Shown: positions 34,892-44,900 of the stretch, piece by piece
Layout of the letters: every line of letters starts with the position of its first letter
Numbering within the stretch: position 1 is the first letter of the stretch
NCBI GenBank assembly: GCA_031277915.1
Contig: JAITLL010000016.1
Span: 1 to 54,615, forward strand
Length of the DNA stretch: 54,615 nucleotides
Reading direction: 5' to 3'
DNA from: Acinetobacter sp.
GTDB taxonomy: Bacteria; Pseudomonadota; Gammaproteobacteria; Pseudomonadales; Moraxellaceae
The notes under the pieces: model-generated
Seen by the model: the letters and a program-made list of their open reading frames with translations, nothing else
Told to the model about the DNA's origin: nothing
Database searches by the model: none
Made by a program: the position numbers and the translations under genes

Positions 34892-35308
34892 TTAATTAAC
34901 GTATTCTTCTAGCTGCTTTACACGCGCTGCATACTCTTGCATTGGGCAATATGAATACATCGGTGAACCAATGTATGAGCCTGCATTACTACATTCCTGA
35001 TCTACATAAGCTTTCCAAAGTCGCTGAGATTTTAAAATATCTTGGTAACGTTCTGGCTGTTTGTATTCTTCGCTTTGTGTACGAATTTGATCAATGAGAG
35101 CAACTATTTTTTCTTCATAAATCTTTTTAGCTTGTTCAGAACAGCTATGCACAACCATGTTATTAATGCTTTCAAGTTGCATTTCTTTAATTGTCTGGTC
35201 TACACATTGATTATATTCATCTTGCTCATCAGTTTCGGTTTGTGCATATAGCCACGGACTATAGAAAAGACTGGATAAAACAATAAGTTTGCAGCAAAAT
35301 TTCAGCAT
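34892..35308 (-). CDS. Secreted LprI/DUF1311-like protein
   Basis: A signal peptide (MLKFCCKLIVLSSLFYSPWLYA) precedes an about 115-residue mature domain. The pattern LKSQRLWKAYVDQECSN, then YCPMQEYAARVKQLEEY, with paired Cys, is the DUF1311/LprI signature; some family members inhibit lysozyme. Four Cys in the mature part could form two disulfides. It diverges from the next gene with about 30 bases between start codons. Function in this organism is not established. Confidence 0.82.
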   Translation of the reverse strand: MLKFCCKLIVLSSLFYSPWLYAQTETDEQDEYNQCVDQTIKEMQLESINNMVVHSCSEQAKKIYEEKIVALIDQIRTQSEEYKQPERYQDILKSQRLWKAYVDQECSNAGSYIGSPMYSYCPMQEYAARVKQLEEYVN

Positions 35309-35337
35309 AATTAATTCTCGATTCTATAATTTTTAAT

Positions 35338-35763
35338 ATGCTTCAATATAACAAAAAAACGATTATTCACGCACTTGCGCTTGCACCTATCCCATTGCTG
35401 AGCTTATCTGCCTTAGGGGTAATGACATTAAATTCTGAGTTCAACCTTTATTCGATTGGAGTTGTTTTTCTAGCCCACTTCTTATTTTATTTACTTTTTT
35501 ATGGCCTTCTGGTTACTCCTTTCGCGTATATCATTTCATATTTTCTCACCCGTAAAAATCGTTTAAATCTGATGAGTATTTTCATCAGCGCAACTGCGAT
35601 CTGGATTTTGATTAGCCCTATTGCACGTTTGTTTTTTGTCGGGTCATTTCCATCTCCTTGGTGGCATATTTATAAGATTTACAGTTTTTACCTCATGATT
35701 TTATTTACCAGCTTTTGCTACTGGTTAAGCTTGAAGTGGCTAAGCCGAAAACAAATAGGTTAA
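35338..35763 (+). CDS. Small integral membrane protein, four predicted helices
   Basis: This 141-residue protein consists of about four hydrophobic segments (near residues 10-30, 38-68, 77-100 and 113-133) with short basic loops such as SYFLTRKNRLNL. I do not recognise a family. It diverges from the LprI-like gene and ends about 90 bases before glyQ in the same direction, so it may share transcripts with glyQS. No catalytic or transport motif is visible. Confidence 0.7.
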   Translation: MLQYNKKTIIHALALAPIPLLSLSALGVMTLNSEFNLYSIGVVFLAHFLFYLLFYGLLVTPFAYIISYFLTRKNRLNLMSIFISATAIWILISPIARLFFVGSFPSPWWHIYKIYSFYLMILFTSFCYWLSLKWLSRKQIG

Positions 35764-35852
35764 TCGCGTATTCCTTTGATTAAGCCTTTGCCACTCCCCT
35801 ACAAAATCCTTATACTTAGAGGCAATTTTTCTCATAAATTCGTGGATGCTAC

Positions 35853-36830
35853 ATGAGTCGCGCCATCTCGCATATTGATACATTTCAGGGTTTAATTCTT
35901 GCCCTACAAAACTACTGGGCCGAACAAGGCTGCGTCGTATTACAACCTTACGACATGGAAATGGGCGCTGGAACATTCCACACCGCAACATTCTTACGTG
36001 CTTTAGGGCCTGAAACTTGGAATGCTGCATATGTTCAACCTTCACGTCGTCCAAAAGATGGCCGCTATGGTGAAAACCCAAACCGTTTGCAACACTACTA
36101 CCAGTTCCAAGTGGTACTTAAACCAAATCCAGACAACATCCAACAGCTTTATCTCGATTCTTTAAAAGCAATCGGGATTGATACGCTTACTCACGACATC
36201 CGTTTCGTAGAAGACAACTGGGAATCTCCGACGCTAGGTGCTTGGGGCTTAGGTTGGGAAGTTTGGCTTAACGGTATGGAAGTAACTCAGTTCACTTACT
36301 TCCAACAAGTCGGTGGCGTTGAATGTTACCCAGTAACAGGTGAAATCACTTACGGTTTAGAACGTCTTGCGATGTATCTTCAAGGTGTTGACTCGGTTTA
36401 TGACCTTGTTTGGACTAAAGGCCAATTTGGTACTGTGACTTACGGCGACGTATTCCATCAAAATGAAGTTGAGCAATCGACTTATAACTTTGAATACGCT
36501 CCAGTTGAAAAACTATTTGAACTGTTTGATTTTTACGAATCAGAAGCAAACCGTTTAATTGAAGCAAAACTTTCTCTTCCTGCTTATGAGCAAGTGGTTA
36601 AAGCATCTCATACCTTCAACTTGCTTGATGCACGTGGCGCAATTTCTGTGACTGAGCGTCAGCGCTACATTTTACGTGTACGTACTTTAGCACGTGCAAT
36701 TGCACAAAGTTATGTACAAGCACGTGCAGAGCTTGGCTTCCCAATGGCAGAACCACACTTACGTGATGAAGTATTGGCACAGCTAAAAGCACAAGCTGAA
36801 AGTGAAGCAGCAAAGGCGGAGAAAAACTAA
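35853..36830 (+). CDS. glyQ: Glycyl-tRNA synthetase alpha subunit
   Basis: This class II aminoacyl-tRNA synthetase subunit carries the glycine-activating site of the alpha2beta2 enzyme. The N-terminal [52 protein letters not shown] and [20 protein letters not shown] motifs are complete. At 325 residues it is slightly longer than E. coli GlyQ, through an Ala/Glu/Lys-rich tail. The stop overlaps the glyS start by one base (TAATG). Confidence 0.98.
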   Translation: MSRAISHIDTFQGLILALQNYWAEQGCVVLQPYDMEMGAGTFHTATFLRALGPETWNAAYVQPSRRPKDGRYGENPNRLQHYYQFQVVLKPNPDNIQQLYLDSLKAIGIDTLTHDIRFVEDNWESPTLGAWGLGWEVWLNGMEVTQFTYFQQVGGVECYPVTGEITYGLERLAMYLQGVDSVYDLVWTKGQFGTVTYGDVFHQNEVEQSTYNFEYAPVEKLFELFDFYESEANRLIEAKLSLPAYEQVVKASHTFNLLDARGAISVTERQRYILRVRTLARAIAQSYVQARAELGFPMAEPHLRDEVLAQLKAQAESEAAKAEKN

Positions 36831-38899
36831 TGAGCAAACATACTGTTTTATTCGAACTTGGCTGTGAAGAACTTCCACCCAAAAGCTTAAAAAACTTACG
36901 CGATGCCTTACAGGCAGAAACGGTAAAAGGCTTAAAAGATGCAGGCTTAAACTTCGCATCAATTGAAGCTTATGCGGCACCACGTCGTTTAGCCCTTAAA
37001 ATTGTTGATATTGATGCTGCTCAAGCTGATACACAAAAACGTTTTGACGGCCCTGCTGTTCAAGCAGCTTACGATGCTGAAGGCAAACCAACTAAAGCAC
37101 TTGAAGGCTTTATGCGTGGTCAAGGTGTTACTGTTGATCAGCTTTCTACTTTCCAAGCAGGTAAAGTTGAAAAAGTTTGCTATTTAAAAGATGTGAAAGG
37201 TCAAAGCCTTGACGCTTTACTTCCACAGATTTTACAAACTGCGCTAGACAACTTACCAATTGCTAAGCGTATGCGTTCTGCTGCAAGCCGTACCGAATTT
37301 GTACGTCCAGTGAAATGGGTACTCTTACTCAAAGATGACCAAATTGTTGACGCAACTATTCAAGATCACAAAGCTGGTAATGTGACTTATGGTCACCGTT
37401 TCCATGCACCTGAAGCTGTGACTTTAGCGCATGCAAATGACTACTTAGCTGCTTTAGAAAAAGCTTACGTTGTTGCAAACTTTGAAAAACGTCAAGCAAC
37501 CATTCAAGAACAAGTGAAAAAGTTAGCTGATGAAGTGAATGCTACTGCGATTGTTCCAGCTGACTTACTTGATGAAGTAACAAGCCTTGTTGAATGGCCA
37601 GTTGCTCTTCGTGCAAACTTTGAAGAGCGCTTCCTTGCCGTTCCTCAAGAAGCACTTATTACGACCATGCAAGACAACCAGAAATATTTCTGCTTGATCA
37701 ATGCGGAAGGTAAATTACAGCCTTACTTTATTACTGTTTCAAATATTGAGTCTAAAGATCCGACTCAAATTATTGAAGGTAATGAAAAAGTTGTTCGTCC
37801 TCGTTTGTCTGATGCTGAATTCTTCTTCTTACAAGATCAAAAACAACCGCTTGCATCTCGTAAAGAAAAACTAGCAAACATGGTATTCCAAGCACAGCTT
37901 GGTACGCTTTGGGACAAATCTACACGTATTGCAAAACTTGCTGTTGCATTATCTGCAATCACTGGTGCAAACACAGCCGATGCTGAAAAAGCTGCATTAC
38001 TTGCTAAATGCGACTTAACCTCTGAGCTTGTTGGTGAATTCCCAGAACTTCAAGGTATTGCGGGTACTTACTACGCGCGTATTGAAGGCGAGAACACTGA
38101 AGTTTCAGAAGCTTTAGGTGAGCAATATTTACCAAAATTTGCGGGTGATGTTTTACCTAAGACTAAAACTGGCACAACCATTGCCCTTGCTGACCGTTTA
38201 GATACGTTGGTTGGTATTTTCGGTATTGGACAAGCGCCAACGGGTTCTAAAGACCCGTTTGCACTTCGTCGTTCAGCAATTGGTATCTTACGTTTAATCA
38301 TTGAAAATGAATTAGATGTAACGATTGAAGAGTTAGTAAATCTTGCACTTCAAGGTTATGGCGACATCGTTAAAGATCACGACAAGACTCGTACTGATGC
38401 TGTTTCATTCTTGGAAGGTCGTTACCGTGCCAAGTATGAAGACCAAGGCGTTGCTGTTGACGTACTTCAAGCCGTTCAAGCACTTGCACCAAAATCTCCA
38501 CTTGATTTTGATAAGCGTGTAAATGCTGTAAACCACTTCCGCGCATTACCTGAAGCTGCCGCACTTGCTGCTGCAAACAAGCGTGTTGCTAACATTCTTG
38601 CAAAAGAAGCTACACCAGAAGGTTCTGTAGTTGAAGCAAACTTGGTTGAAGATGCTGAAAAAGCATTATTTGCTGAGCTTCAAGCAGTTACCCCTGCTGT
38701 TGAACCATTACTTGCAGCAAAAGACTACACAGCTGCCCTTTCTAAGCTTGCAGCACTTCGCGCACCGATTGATGCATTCTTTGATGGCGTAATGGTAATG
38801 GCAGATGATGCTGACCTGAAGGCAAACCGTTTACGTTTATTAGCTCAGTTACGTAACTTGTTTACTGCTGTGGCTGATGTGAGTGTGTTGCAAGGTTAA
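36830..38899 (+). CDS. glyS: Glycyl-tRNA synthetase beta subunit
   Basis: This tRNA-binding subunit of the heterotetrameric glycyl-tRNA synthetase has 689 residues. [14 protein letters not shown] opens the protein, [14 protein letters not shown] and FVVRP-like [17 protein letters not shown] lie mid-protein, and [19 protein letters not shown] is the family hallmark. The C-terminal DALR-like anticodon region holds [20 protein letters not shown]. Translational coupling to glyQ is evident from the one-base overlap. Confidence 0.97.
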   Translation: MSKHTVLFELGCEELPPKSLKNLRDALQAETVKGLKDAGLNFASIEAYAAPRRLALKIVDIDAAQADTQKRFDGPAVQAAYDAEGKPTKALEGFMRGQGVTVDQLSTFQAGKVEKVCYLKDVKGQSLDALLPQILQTALDNLPIAKRMRSAASRTEFVRPVKWVLLLKDDQIVDATIQDHKAGNVTYGHRFHAPEAVTLAHANDYLAALEKAYVVANFEKRQATIQEQVKKLADEVNATAIVPADLLDEVTSLVEWPVALRANFEERFLAVPQEALITTMQDNQKYFCLINAEGKLQPYFITVSNIESKDPTQIIEGNEKVVRPRLSDAEFFFLQDQKQPLASRKEKLANMVFQAQLGTLWDKSTRIAKLAVALSAITGANTADAEKAALLAKCDLTSELVGEFPELQGIAGTYYARIEGENTEVSEALGEQYLPKFAGDVLPKTKTGTTIALADRLDTLVGIFGIGQAPTGSKDPFALRRSAIGILRLIIENELDVTIEELVNLALQGYGDIVKDHDKTRTDAVSFLEGRYRAKYEDQGVAVDVLQAVQALAPKSPLDFDKRVNAVNHFRALPEAAALAAANKRVANILAKEATPEGSVVEANLVEDAEKALFAELQAVTPAVEPLLAAKDYTAALSKLAALRAPIDAFFDGVMVMADDADLKANRLRLLAQLRNLFTAVADVSVLQG

Positions 38900-38948
38900 G
38901 ATTATATAGAAATTAATTTTCGTATAATTTAATTAAGCCTTATCAAAA

Positions 38949-38988
38949 ACCATGTTTTCAATCTAAATTGAGAACATGGTTTTTTTAT
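38949..38988 (+). terminator. Terminator of glyQS
   Basis: ACCATGTTTTCAAT / ATTGAGAACATGGT pair with one G-U, and T7 follows. Confidence 0.85.
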
Positions 38989-39130
38989 TAAAGAATTTCA
39001 TTCGGTATAATTACAAATGATTATTTTGCAGTCAATTAATAAATAAGAATTATTTACTTTCTTCACATTTCATCCATAGTTAAATAAAATAAAACAAATA
39101 ATTACTCAAACTTCACAAAGTACCATTGCA

Positions 39131-39961
39131 ATGAAAAATTTAAATTTATTACTTATATCAACATTATTATTTACTGGATGTGCAACGACTAAATCGATTC
39201 AATATCCAGCCGCGGGTAAACAAACTTCTCTTTCTGTTTCTTCAGAACAACTTTCTTCAATGACTGAATCAGGTGCAGGTGATTACTTTGTAAAGGAAAG
39301 TCAAATATTAGTTGGTGATGCAAGTAATGCTTCGGCCAGTCCAGTTTCTGGAATGTTTGGCCTTATCGGAGCAGGAGTCGCAATGGCAATTGATAAAAAT
39401 GCAAATAGTTCAGCTATTGAAAAAAGTTCTATCAATAAACCTATTAAATTTGACCAATTAATAAATCAAAAAATTAACGATTCTCTCGCCCAAAATAAAG
39501 CAGATCCCACACTTAAACTACTAGATTTAAATCAGATATCCGAAATTAAAATTGTGCCTTATTCACGCCTTTCTTTCCGTGAAAAGCCAATTGTAAAAGT
39601 AAATTTTGGTTTAAAAACCCAATTTAAAAATGCGGCAGAGAATAATGCAGATACAAAACGCTTATATCACTATGTAAGCAAGGAACGTATTTCTTTAGTG
39701 GAGTGGGAAGCTCAAAATAATTTATTATTTATGAAAAAAGCGGATCAAGCATTTAGCGCTCTTAGCCAAGTATTCACTTTAGATTTACAACATCAATTAA
39801 ATTTAAAAGCATTTGATGAGAATAAGCAAAAGAACTGTAAAACTAATGCAGATACCTCCTTAGTTTCTTTTATACAAACTCCTGACAATTTATGTGTTGG
39901 TGTAGTTAAAACAAGTAAAGGAGATGTATTCGAAAATAGTATTTATATTGTTGAGCAATAA
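39131..39961 (+). CDS. Lipoprotein of unknown function (276 aa)
   Basis: The signal peptide ends in FTGC with the lipid Cys at residue 17, followed by ATTKS. The mature region has a Gly/Ala-rich membrane-like stretch (SGMFGLIGAGVAMAIDKN, about residues 75-92) and ends in a beta-rich domain with two Cys (NCKTNAD, NLCVG) that may be disulfide bonded. I recognise no family. It stands alone, before a hairpin, in the AT-rich 39-48 kb stretch. The CATTKS beginning is shared with another lipoprotein at 45587, but the rest is not obviously similar. Confidence 0.78.
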   Translation: MKNLNLLLISTLLFTGCATTKSIQYPAAGKQTSLSVSSEQLSSMTESGAGDYFVKESQILVGDASNASASPVSGMFGLIGAGVAMAIDKNANSSAIEKSSINKPIKFDQLINQKINDSLAQNKADPTLKLLDLNQISEIKIVPYSRLSFREKPIVKVNFGLKTQFKNAAENNADTKRLYHYVSKERISLVEWEAQNNLLFMKKADQAFSALSQVFTLDLQHQLNLKAFDENKQKNCKTNADTSLVSFIQTPDNLCVGVVKTSKGDVFENSIYIVEQ

Positions 39962-39981
39962 TAAATATTAACCAAAAAGAC

Positions 39982-40013
39982 TAGAGAACTACTTAAACTT
40001 AAGTAGTTCTCTA
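39982..40013. terminator. Hairpin between convergent genes, possible terminator
   Basis: TAGAGAACTACTTA / TAAGTAGTTCTCTA is a perfect 14-bp stem with a 4-base loop. No long U-tract follows on either strand, so termination is likely but not certain. Confidence 0.6.
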
Positions 40014-40019
40014 ATGTAA

Positions 40020-40304
40020 TCAAACAAATGCTTTAATTTCTTCTAAACTTTTCGATGGCTCAAACCACATAAAATCATAATCAGCTACATCATGAATATA
40101 AAACGGATCATTTTTCATGATTTCTTCCGCTTCTTGAACCGAAGAGCTGAGAACCAAAATCACCCCACCTACTCTATTTTCTCGACGTCCTGATGCCAGA
40201 AACTTCTTTTGCTCATAATAATGATCTAAAAAAGCAATATGCTCTTTGAGTACAGCATCAACTTCGGCTAACGGTTTTTTATAGGTCAAGGTAACAACAA
40301 TCAT
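40020..40304 (-). CDS. YciI family protein
   Basis: This 94-residue YCII-domain protein has a dimeric ferredoxin-like alpha/beta fold. The pattern LKEHIAFLDHYYEQKKFLASG with the conserved His, VGGVILVLSSS, and NDPFYIHDVADYDFMWFEPSK is diagnostic. Family members are small cytoplasmic enzymes or detoxification proteins; the substrate is unknown. It is monocistronic, directly left of the EamA-fossil region. Confidence 0.9.
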   Translation of the reverse strand: MIVVTLTYKKPLAEVDAVLKEHIAFLDHYYEQKKFLASGRRENRVGGVILVLSSSVQEAEEIMKNDPFYIHDVADYDFMWFEPSKSLEEIKAFV

Positions 40305-40367
40305 CTCATTCTCTTAAAGCAAGTAGCGCATGACATAGCTTACTCGATAGTACGCCTATTCCCACAA

Positions 40368-40422
40368 TTCATCTACACTAAACTCCCTACAATAATTACT
40401 CTACCCAACGACAAAATAATTA
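40368..40422 (-). pseudogene. Fossil copy of the 3' end of the EamA transporter gene
   Basis: About 46 of 55 bases match 41171-41225, the 3' end of the EamA gene, in the same orientation. On the minus strand the fossil reads SLGRVIIVGSLV then TAG, against LGGVIIVGSLVWMN in the intact gene, so a Trp codon has become a stop. Most differences are transitions. No further similarity is visible on either side. It lies 803 bases from the intact copy and brackets the 149-residue lipoprotein gene. Confidence 0.75.
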
Positions 40423-40561
40423 GAGTTTTATAACTTTTCACCACACTCCCTAATACAAGTCTTTTACTTGTATAAGCCATTATAATAATTTGATATTTTT
40501 AAAAAATATCGTTATAAGTCTGCTGGTTTTATCAATTAATATTATCTCGAGTTATAAATAA

Positions 40562-41011
40562 ATGAAGAAGAATATTTTATTACTTATTGTTTCTCTCTTA
40601 TCAATTAGTCAGATAGGCTGTTCTATAAACACCCAACAAATCACTTTACCTCAGACTGCAAAGGCACCTACTATAGAAAAGGTTAATATAGTTGGAATGT
40701 CTCGAAATGAATTTCTAAATAAATTTCATCCGCCTGTAGTAAGTAGACTCGTTGGTGATAAAAGAGTAGATACAATCACTTCTTATAAAATGAACAATAA
40801 ACCCAAAGCATATGGAGTAGTTTTATATAACGTCTTAATAGCGAATACAATCGTGTCGTCAATACATAGTGTAATGCCGAGTAAATTACCACTCGATTCC
40901 GTGGATGAAACTCTATTAATCCCAGACTCAGTAATTAGTAGAGAGAAAATAGTCATTGCAATTACGTATAATTCTTCTGACTATATTGAGAAAGTAGAAA
41001 GGATAGAATGA
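40562..41011 (+). CDS. Small lipoprotein, possibly BamE/SmpA-like fold (149 aa)
   Basis: The signal peptide ends in QIGC with the lipid Cys at residue 20. The mature part has VGMSRNEFLNKFHPPVVSRL, resembling the G-M-T-x-x-E-V-x-x-x-L-G helix that opens BamE/SmpA-type domains, and ends with a strand pair KIVIAITYNSSDYIEKVERI. A hydrophobic stretch YGVVLYNVLIANTIVSSIHS lies between. The BamE-like idea is inference. It is AT-rich and isolated between the EamA gene and its fossil 3' end, and so may have arrived as a small insertion. Confidence 0.7.
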   Translation: MKKNILLLIVSLLSISQIGCSINTQQITLPQTAKAPTIEKVNIVGMSRNEFLNKFHPPVVSRLVGDKRVDTITSYKMNNKPKAYGVVLYNVLIANTIVSSIHSVMPSKLPLDSVDETLLIPDSVISREKIVIAITYNSSDYIEKVERIE

Positions 41012-41157
41012 TTCCACTACTGATATTTTGAGTTATAAGATATAGCTATCAAGTTATGCTGATTTAAATGATCATTTTTTTAATAAAATACTCTCATTTT
41101 AAATCAGCTCTCAACAACGATAACATTCAATTGCTACTACTTAGCTGGCTCAAAGAA

Positions 41158-42045
41158 TTATTTTTTCCAGTTCATCCACACCAAACTCCCCACAATAATT
41201 ACTCCACCTAACAACACAATCATTGATGGTTTTTCATTTAAGAAAAGAACTGCCAAACTCATAGCGACAATCGGCGAGCAATACAAAAAATTCGATGCAA
41301 TCGTTAGGGGCATATTTTTAAGTACATAGCCCCAAAGTACATAAGCCATCGCACTTGGGAAAATACCCAACAAGACAACCGACATATTGGCTTGCCAAGT
41401 GGCATGTAGAATTTCACTAGGCAAATGAGCACTATAAAATAGTAAAGGAATGGTCCCGAACCAAATGATGTAGCACATCATGCTCAAAGCATCATAATTT
41501 AAGGCAAATTTTTTATATAAATTAAAATAGAGGCCCCACGCAATTGCGGCTAAAACAATCAACAAACTATAAGGACTTGGTACACCAAAACCATGATCTC
41601 CACTGACTACCAATACGGCGCCACAAAGTCCCAGCAAAATACATAACCATTGTTTGAAACTGATTTGTTCCTTAAAAAGCAAAGCTGAAATAACAAAAGT
41701 AAATAAAGGAATAGACTGACTCAAAATACTAGATGCAACCGCACTGACATACTGTTGCCCTGTATTTAAAAGTAAATGGTGCAAGGTTACAGAGAAAAAT
41801 CCCAACACCCCAAGTGCAGGAACATCTTTCCACTTTAAAGGCTGAATGCCTTTTTTCATGATCAAAAGTAGTAGAAAAAACGATGCAATTAAAAAGCGGA
41901 GTAAGGCAATATGCTGTGGTGTATATGAATGCAGAGCACTATGTACACCAATCGGTGAATAGCCCCAACAAAAGACAGTCACAGCAATACATAAATAGAG
42001 TTTAAATGCGGGAGGCTGAGTTTCGGCAGCAAGAGAAATTGCCAT
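41158..42045 (-). CDS. DMT superfamily transporter, EamA family
   Basis: This inner-membrane permease of 295 residues has about ten hydrophobic segments in two EamA repeats. Markers are CWGYSPIGVHSALHSYTPQ with FLIASFFLLLLIM at the N-terminal repeat and FPSAMAYVLWGYVLKNMP with FLNEKPS in the second. Such proteins usually export amino acids or metabolites. It diverges from a LysR-type regulator 108 bases away, the usual arrangement for regulator and exporter. The 3' end has a decayed duplicate at 40368. Confidence 0.9.
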   Translation of the reverse strand: MAISLAAETQPPAFKLYLCIAVTVFCWGYSPIGVHSALHSYTPQHIALLRFLIASFFLLLLIMKKGIQPLKWKDVPALGVLGFFSVTLHHLLLNTGQQYVSAVASSILSQSIPLFTFVISALLFKEQISFKQWLCILLGLCGAVLVVSGDHGFGVPSPYSLLIVLAAIAWGLYFNLYKKFALNYDALSMMCYIIWFGTIPLLFYSAHLPSEILHATWQANMSVVLLGIFPSAMAYVLWGYVLKNMPLTIASNFLYCSPIVAMSLAVLFLNEKPSMIVLLGGVIIVGSLVWMNWKK

Positions 42046-42153
42046 GTAAAATCTACACTAGTGAAATGGAACACTTTCATGATATGCGCATAGATAATTG
42101 AATAAAATTAACTTATATTGAGTTAAATATTCATTAAAAGTGAATGATAGAAC

Positions 42154-43020
42154 ATGGATATCACCCAGTTAAAAATGTTTCAAACTGTGGTTGAATGCGG
42201 AACAATGGCAAAGGCATCAATCCAACTGCATTGCGTACCATCCAACATTACGACACGGATTAAACAACTCGAAGAAGAACTCGGTGCACCGCTGTTTTAT
42301 CGGGAAGGAAAAAGTTTAAACCTCACTCCCTCTGGAGAAATCTTTCTTAATTATTGCCATAAAATTTTAGCGCTATGCGATGAAGCGAAACGAAGTATTC
42401 ATCCAGATGCCCCACCTTCTGGCCCACTCAAAATTGGAGCGATTGAATCTTCTGCCACGACTCGCCTACCCAATTTACTTGCAAAATATCATCAGCGCTA
42501 TCCAGAGGTTTCCATTCAAATTATTACAGGCACATGGAAACAGCTATTAGTTGATATTTCTCAGCATAAACTTGATGGTGCAATTGTCGCGGGCAATATC
42601 GAGTTTCCTATGCTAAATAAACTTAGTATTTATCAAGAAGAAATTATTTTAATTGCCCCTGAATCTTTCGGTGAAATCCACTGCCAAGAAGACTTGATTG
42701 GTAAGGAAATTTTTATGTGGACAGAAGGCTGCCCTTACCGAGCTGCTCTTGAAGAATGGCTTAAGCTCAAAAATATCTCGCTTCCAATTACCAGTATTAC
42801 CAGTTATGCCACGATTATTGGTTGTGTGAGTGCAGGTTCTGGTGTGTCTTTAGTGCCGAAAAGTCTTTTTGAACAATATAAAAATTTAACCAGTATTCGA
42901 GGCTATAAATTTGAACATCTTGCCTTTATGCAAAATCAATTTTTCTGGCACAAAAATGTAAGCAATCACAAAGCGAGAGATATGTTTTTAGAATTGATTA
43001 AATCTGAGTTTATCGTTTAG
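42154..43020 (+). CDS. LysR family transcriptional regulator
   Basis: The winged helix-turn-helix lies at residues 1-60 (LKMFQTVVECGTMAKASIQL, then VPSNITTRIKQLEEELG), followed by a substrate-binding domain with SGPLKIGAIESSATTRLP. It is 288 residues. It diverges from the EamA exporter gene with a 108-base AT-rich region, which it probably controls; that link is from arrangement only. The effector is unknown. Confidence 0.92.
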   Translation: MDITQLKMFQTVVECGTMAKASIQLHCVPSNITTRIKQLEEELGAPLFYREGKSLNLTPSGEIFLNYCHKILALCDEAKRSIHPDAPPSGPLKIGAIESSATTRLPNLLAKYHQRYPEVSIQIITGTWKQLLVDISQHKLDGAIVAGNIEFPMLNKLSIYQEEIILIAPESFGEIHCQEDLIGKEIFMWTEGCPYRAALEEWLKLKNISLPITSITSYATIIGCVSAGSGVSLVPKSLFEQYKNLTSIRGYKFEHLAFMQNQFFWHKNVSNHKARDMFLELIKSEFIV

Positions 43021-43255
43021 ATTTTTGTCTGAAACAAATTATCCATGCAAAAATCTATGCTTTATATAAAATTATCATGCATAAAAAGCATAACTAAATT
43101 TCAGAAATTTTAATTTTATAATTATAAAACAAAGACTTTAAATTATATTAATTTTTAATTTAGAAATAAAACCTGCATAAGCCATCCGCTTTTTGCAATG
43201 ATCCTAATAAAAATACACTCATTCTAAACCTATAGAATTTTTTGAGTCGCTCAAC

Positions 43256-43966
43256 ATGAATAAAGCAATTGGAATCTTAGGTGGCATGGGGCCACAAGCT
43301 ACGATTGATGCTATGAATAAAATTATTAAAAATACACCAGCACATTGCGATCAGGAACATATTCCTGTCGTTACAGTTTCTATCCCAGATATTCCAGACA
43401 GAACTCAATCGATTATAAATCAGGATGATAAACCACTCGAAAAAATGGCTGAATATCTTAAAATCTTAGAAGCAGCACAGGTCGGTTGTATCATTATTCC
43501 TTGTAATACTGCTCATTTCTGGTTTAACCAACTGCAAAAGCGTACCCAAACTAAAATGATCAGTATCATTGAGTCTGCGGTTCATTTTATTCAAGATAGC
43601 CAAATTGATGAGGTGTGTATTCTTGCTACATCTGCCACGATAAACACCGAGCTTTATCAAAGCCAGTTTATTGAAAATAGTATTGGTTTCTCTACTCCTT
43701 CTGCTGAAATGCAAAATAAAGTAATGCAAAGTATTTACCAATACAAAGCAGGGAATATTCAACAATCTAGAGAAATGATGAAGGAAATTATTAATTTTTA
43801 CAGAAAAAACAAAAACATAAAATTTCTATTGGCTTGTACAGAAATTCCACTCATTTTAGAAAAGAGTATTGAGGATTACCCTGAACTATTTATAGATACA
43901 ACTGATGTACTCATTAAAAATGCAATTGCGTGGTATCAAAATACTCCCACAGCAAAAGTTGCATAG
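43256..43966 (+). CDS. Aspartate/glutamate racemase family protein
   Basis: This cofactor-independent two-Cys racemase interconverts D- and L-aspartate or glutamate, or a related substrate. The N-terminal GILGGMGPQATIDAMNKI is typical, and the two catalytic Cys are C83 in IIPCNTAHFW and C194 in LLACTEIPLIL. At 236 residues it is full length. A LysR gene lies 38 bases past its stop in the opposite orientation. D-amino acids could serve cell-wall remodelling or catabolism; which is not shown. Confidence 0.92.
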   Translation: MNKAIGILGGMGPQATIDAMNKIIKNTPAHCDQEHIPVVTVSIPDIPDRTQSIINQDDKPLEKMAEYLKILEAAQVGCIIIPCNTAHFWFNQLQKRTQTKMISIIESAVHFIQDSQIDEVCILATSATINTELYQSQFIENSIGFSTPSAEMQNKVMQSIYQYKAGNIQQSREMMKEIINFYRKNKNIKFLLACTEIPLILEKSIEDYPELFIDTTDVLIKNAIAWYQNTPTAKVA

Positions 43967-44003
43967 TTAAATAAAAGATAATGCGATTTATACATAAAAT
44001 AGT

Positions 44004-44900
44004 TTAGGCAATTGTCCAATCAATTGCCTTCATGAAACTCCATAAACTTTCAGAAGCTGTATTGAGCCTCCCACTACTACGATATAAGTAAATATCTACA
44101 GATAAGACTGAATCTTTCATAGGCACAATCATGAGTTGATTTTTTTCAAGCTCATCCTGAATGCTGTAATCAGGTAACCACCCTACCCCATATCCCCCTT
44201 TAATCATGTCTTTAAGCAATAAACTCATTGAAGACACAAAGTTTGTCTCAAATTTTTCTGGATGATGCTCTTGTAGAAACTTATTTACTTTTTTACCCAT
44301 GTAACTGTCGTCGGTGTAATTCATGAGCGGAACTAAAGTATCTTCAAGTGAATATTTAGGACGACCTAAATGATTAGGTGCAGTGACTAAATAAAGCTTT
44401 GCTGAAAATAATTTATGACACAAAAACTGTGGATTCATAAGGTCATCATCATAAAAAGATGCAATAAAGTCACATTGGCCATTTTTAAGAGAATCTACAG
44501 TTTCATTTACGTTAATGGCTTCAACATGAAAAATCTTTTCTTGATAATTTTTTAAATTTCCTAAAATTTTAGGGAAAATATAACCCGCCAATGAGTGAGC
44601 AGACGCAATAGTGACTTTACTTCTAACATGATTGTCACCTTTAATTCGATCTATATTGAACTCAAAATCATCTAGCAAATTTCTGGCGTGTAAAACAAAA
44701 AGCTTACCCTTTTCTGTGAGCTGTAACGGCGAAGTTTCTCGGTCAAAAACCTCAAACCCCAAACTATTTTCTAGGGCTTGAATACGACGACTTAACGAAG
44801 ATTGTGAAATATTTCTAATATCAGAAGCTATTGTAAAATTTCGGTATTTTTCTAGAATGATCAGATCATATAACCATTTTAATTCTATATTTTGTATCAC
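44004..44900 (-). CDS. LysR family transcriptional regulator
   Basis: The HTH region is WLYDLIILEKYRNFTIASD with SQSSLSRRIQALENSLG, followed by EVFDRETSPLQLTEKGK and a type-2 periplasmic-binding-like effector domain. It starts with GTG at 44900, where GGAG lies six bases upstream. 298 residues is normal. It is convergent with the racemase gene and divergent from the secreted 139-residue protein gene; targets are unknown. Confidence 0.92.
   Translation of the reverse strand: MIQNIELKWLYDLIILEKYRNFTIASDIRNISQSSLSRRIQALENSLGFEVFDRETSPLQLTEKGKLFVLHARNLLDDFEFNIDRIKGDNHVRSKVTIASAHSLAGYIFPKILGNLKNYQEKIFHVEAINVNETVDSLKNGQCDFIASFYDDDLMNPQFLCHKLFSAKLYLVTAPNHLGRPKYSLEDTLVPLMNYTDDSYMGKKVNKFLQEHHPEKFETNFVSSMSLLLKDMIKGGYGVGWLPDYSIQDELEKNQLMIVPMKDSVLSVDIYLYRSSGRLNTASESLWSFMKAIDWTIA

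Noticed and set aside
35853-36830. Possible glycine riboswitch ahead of glyQS
   Set aside because: The 90-base gap is too short and shows no tandem glycine aptamer pattern.
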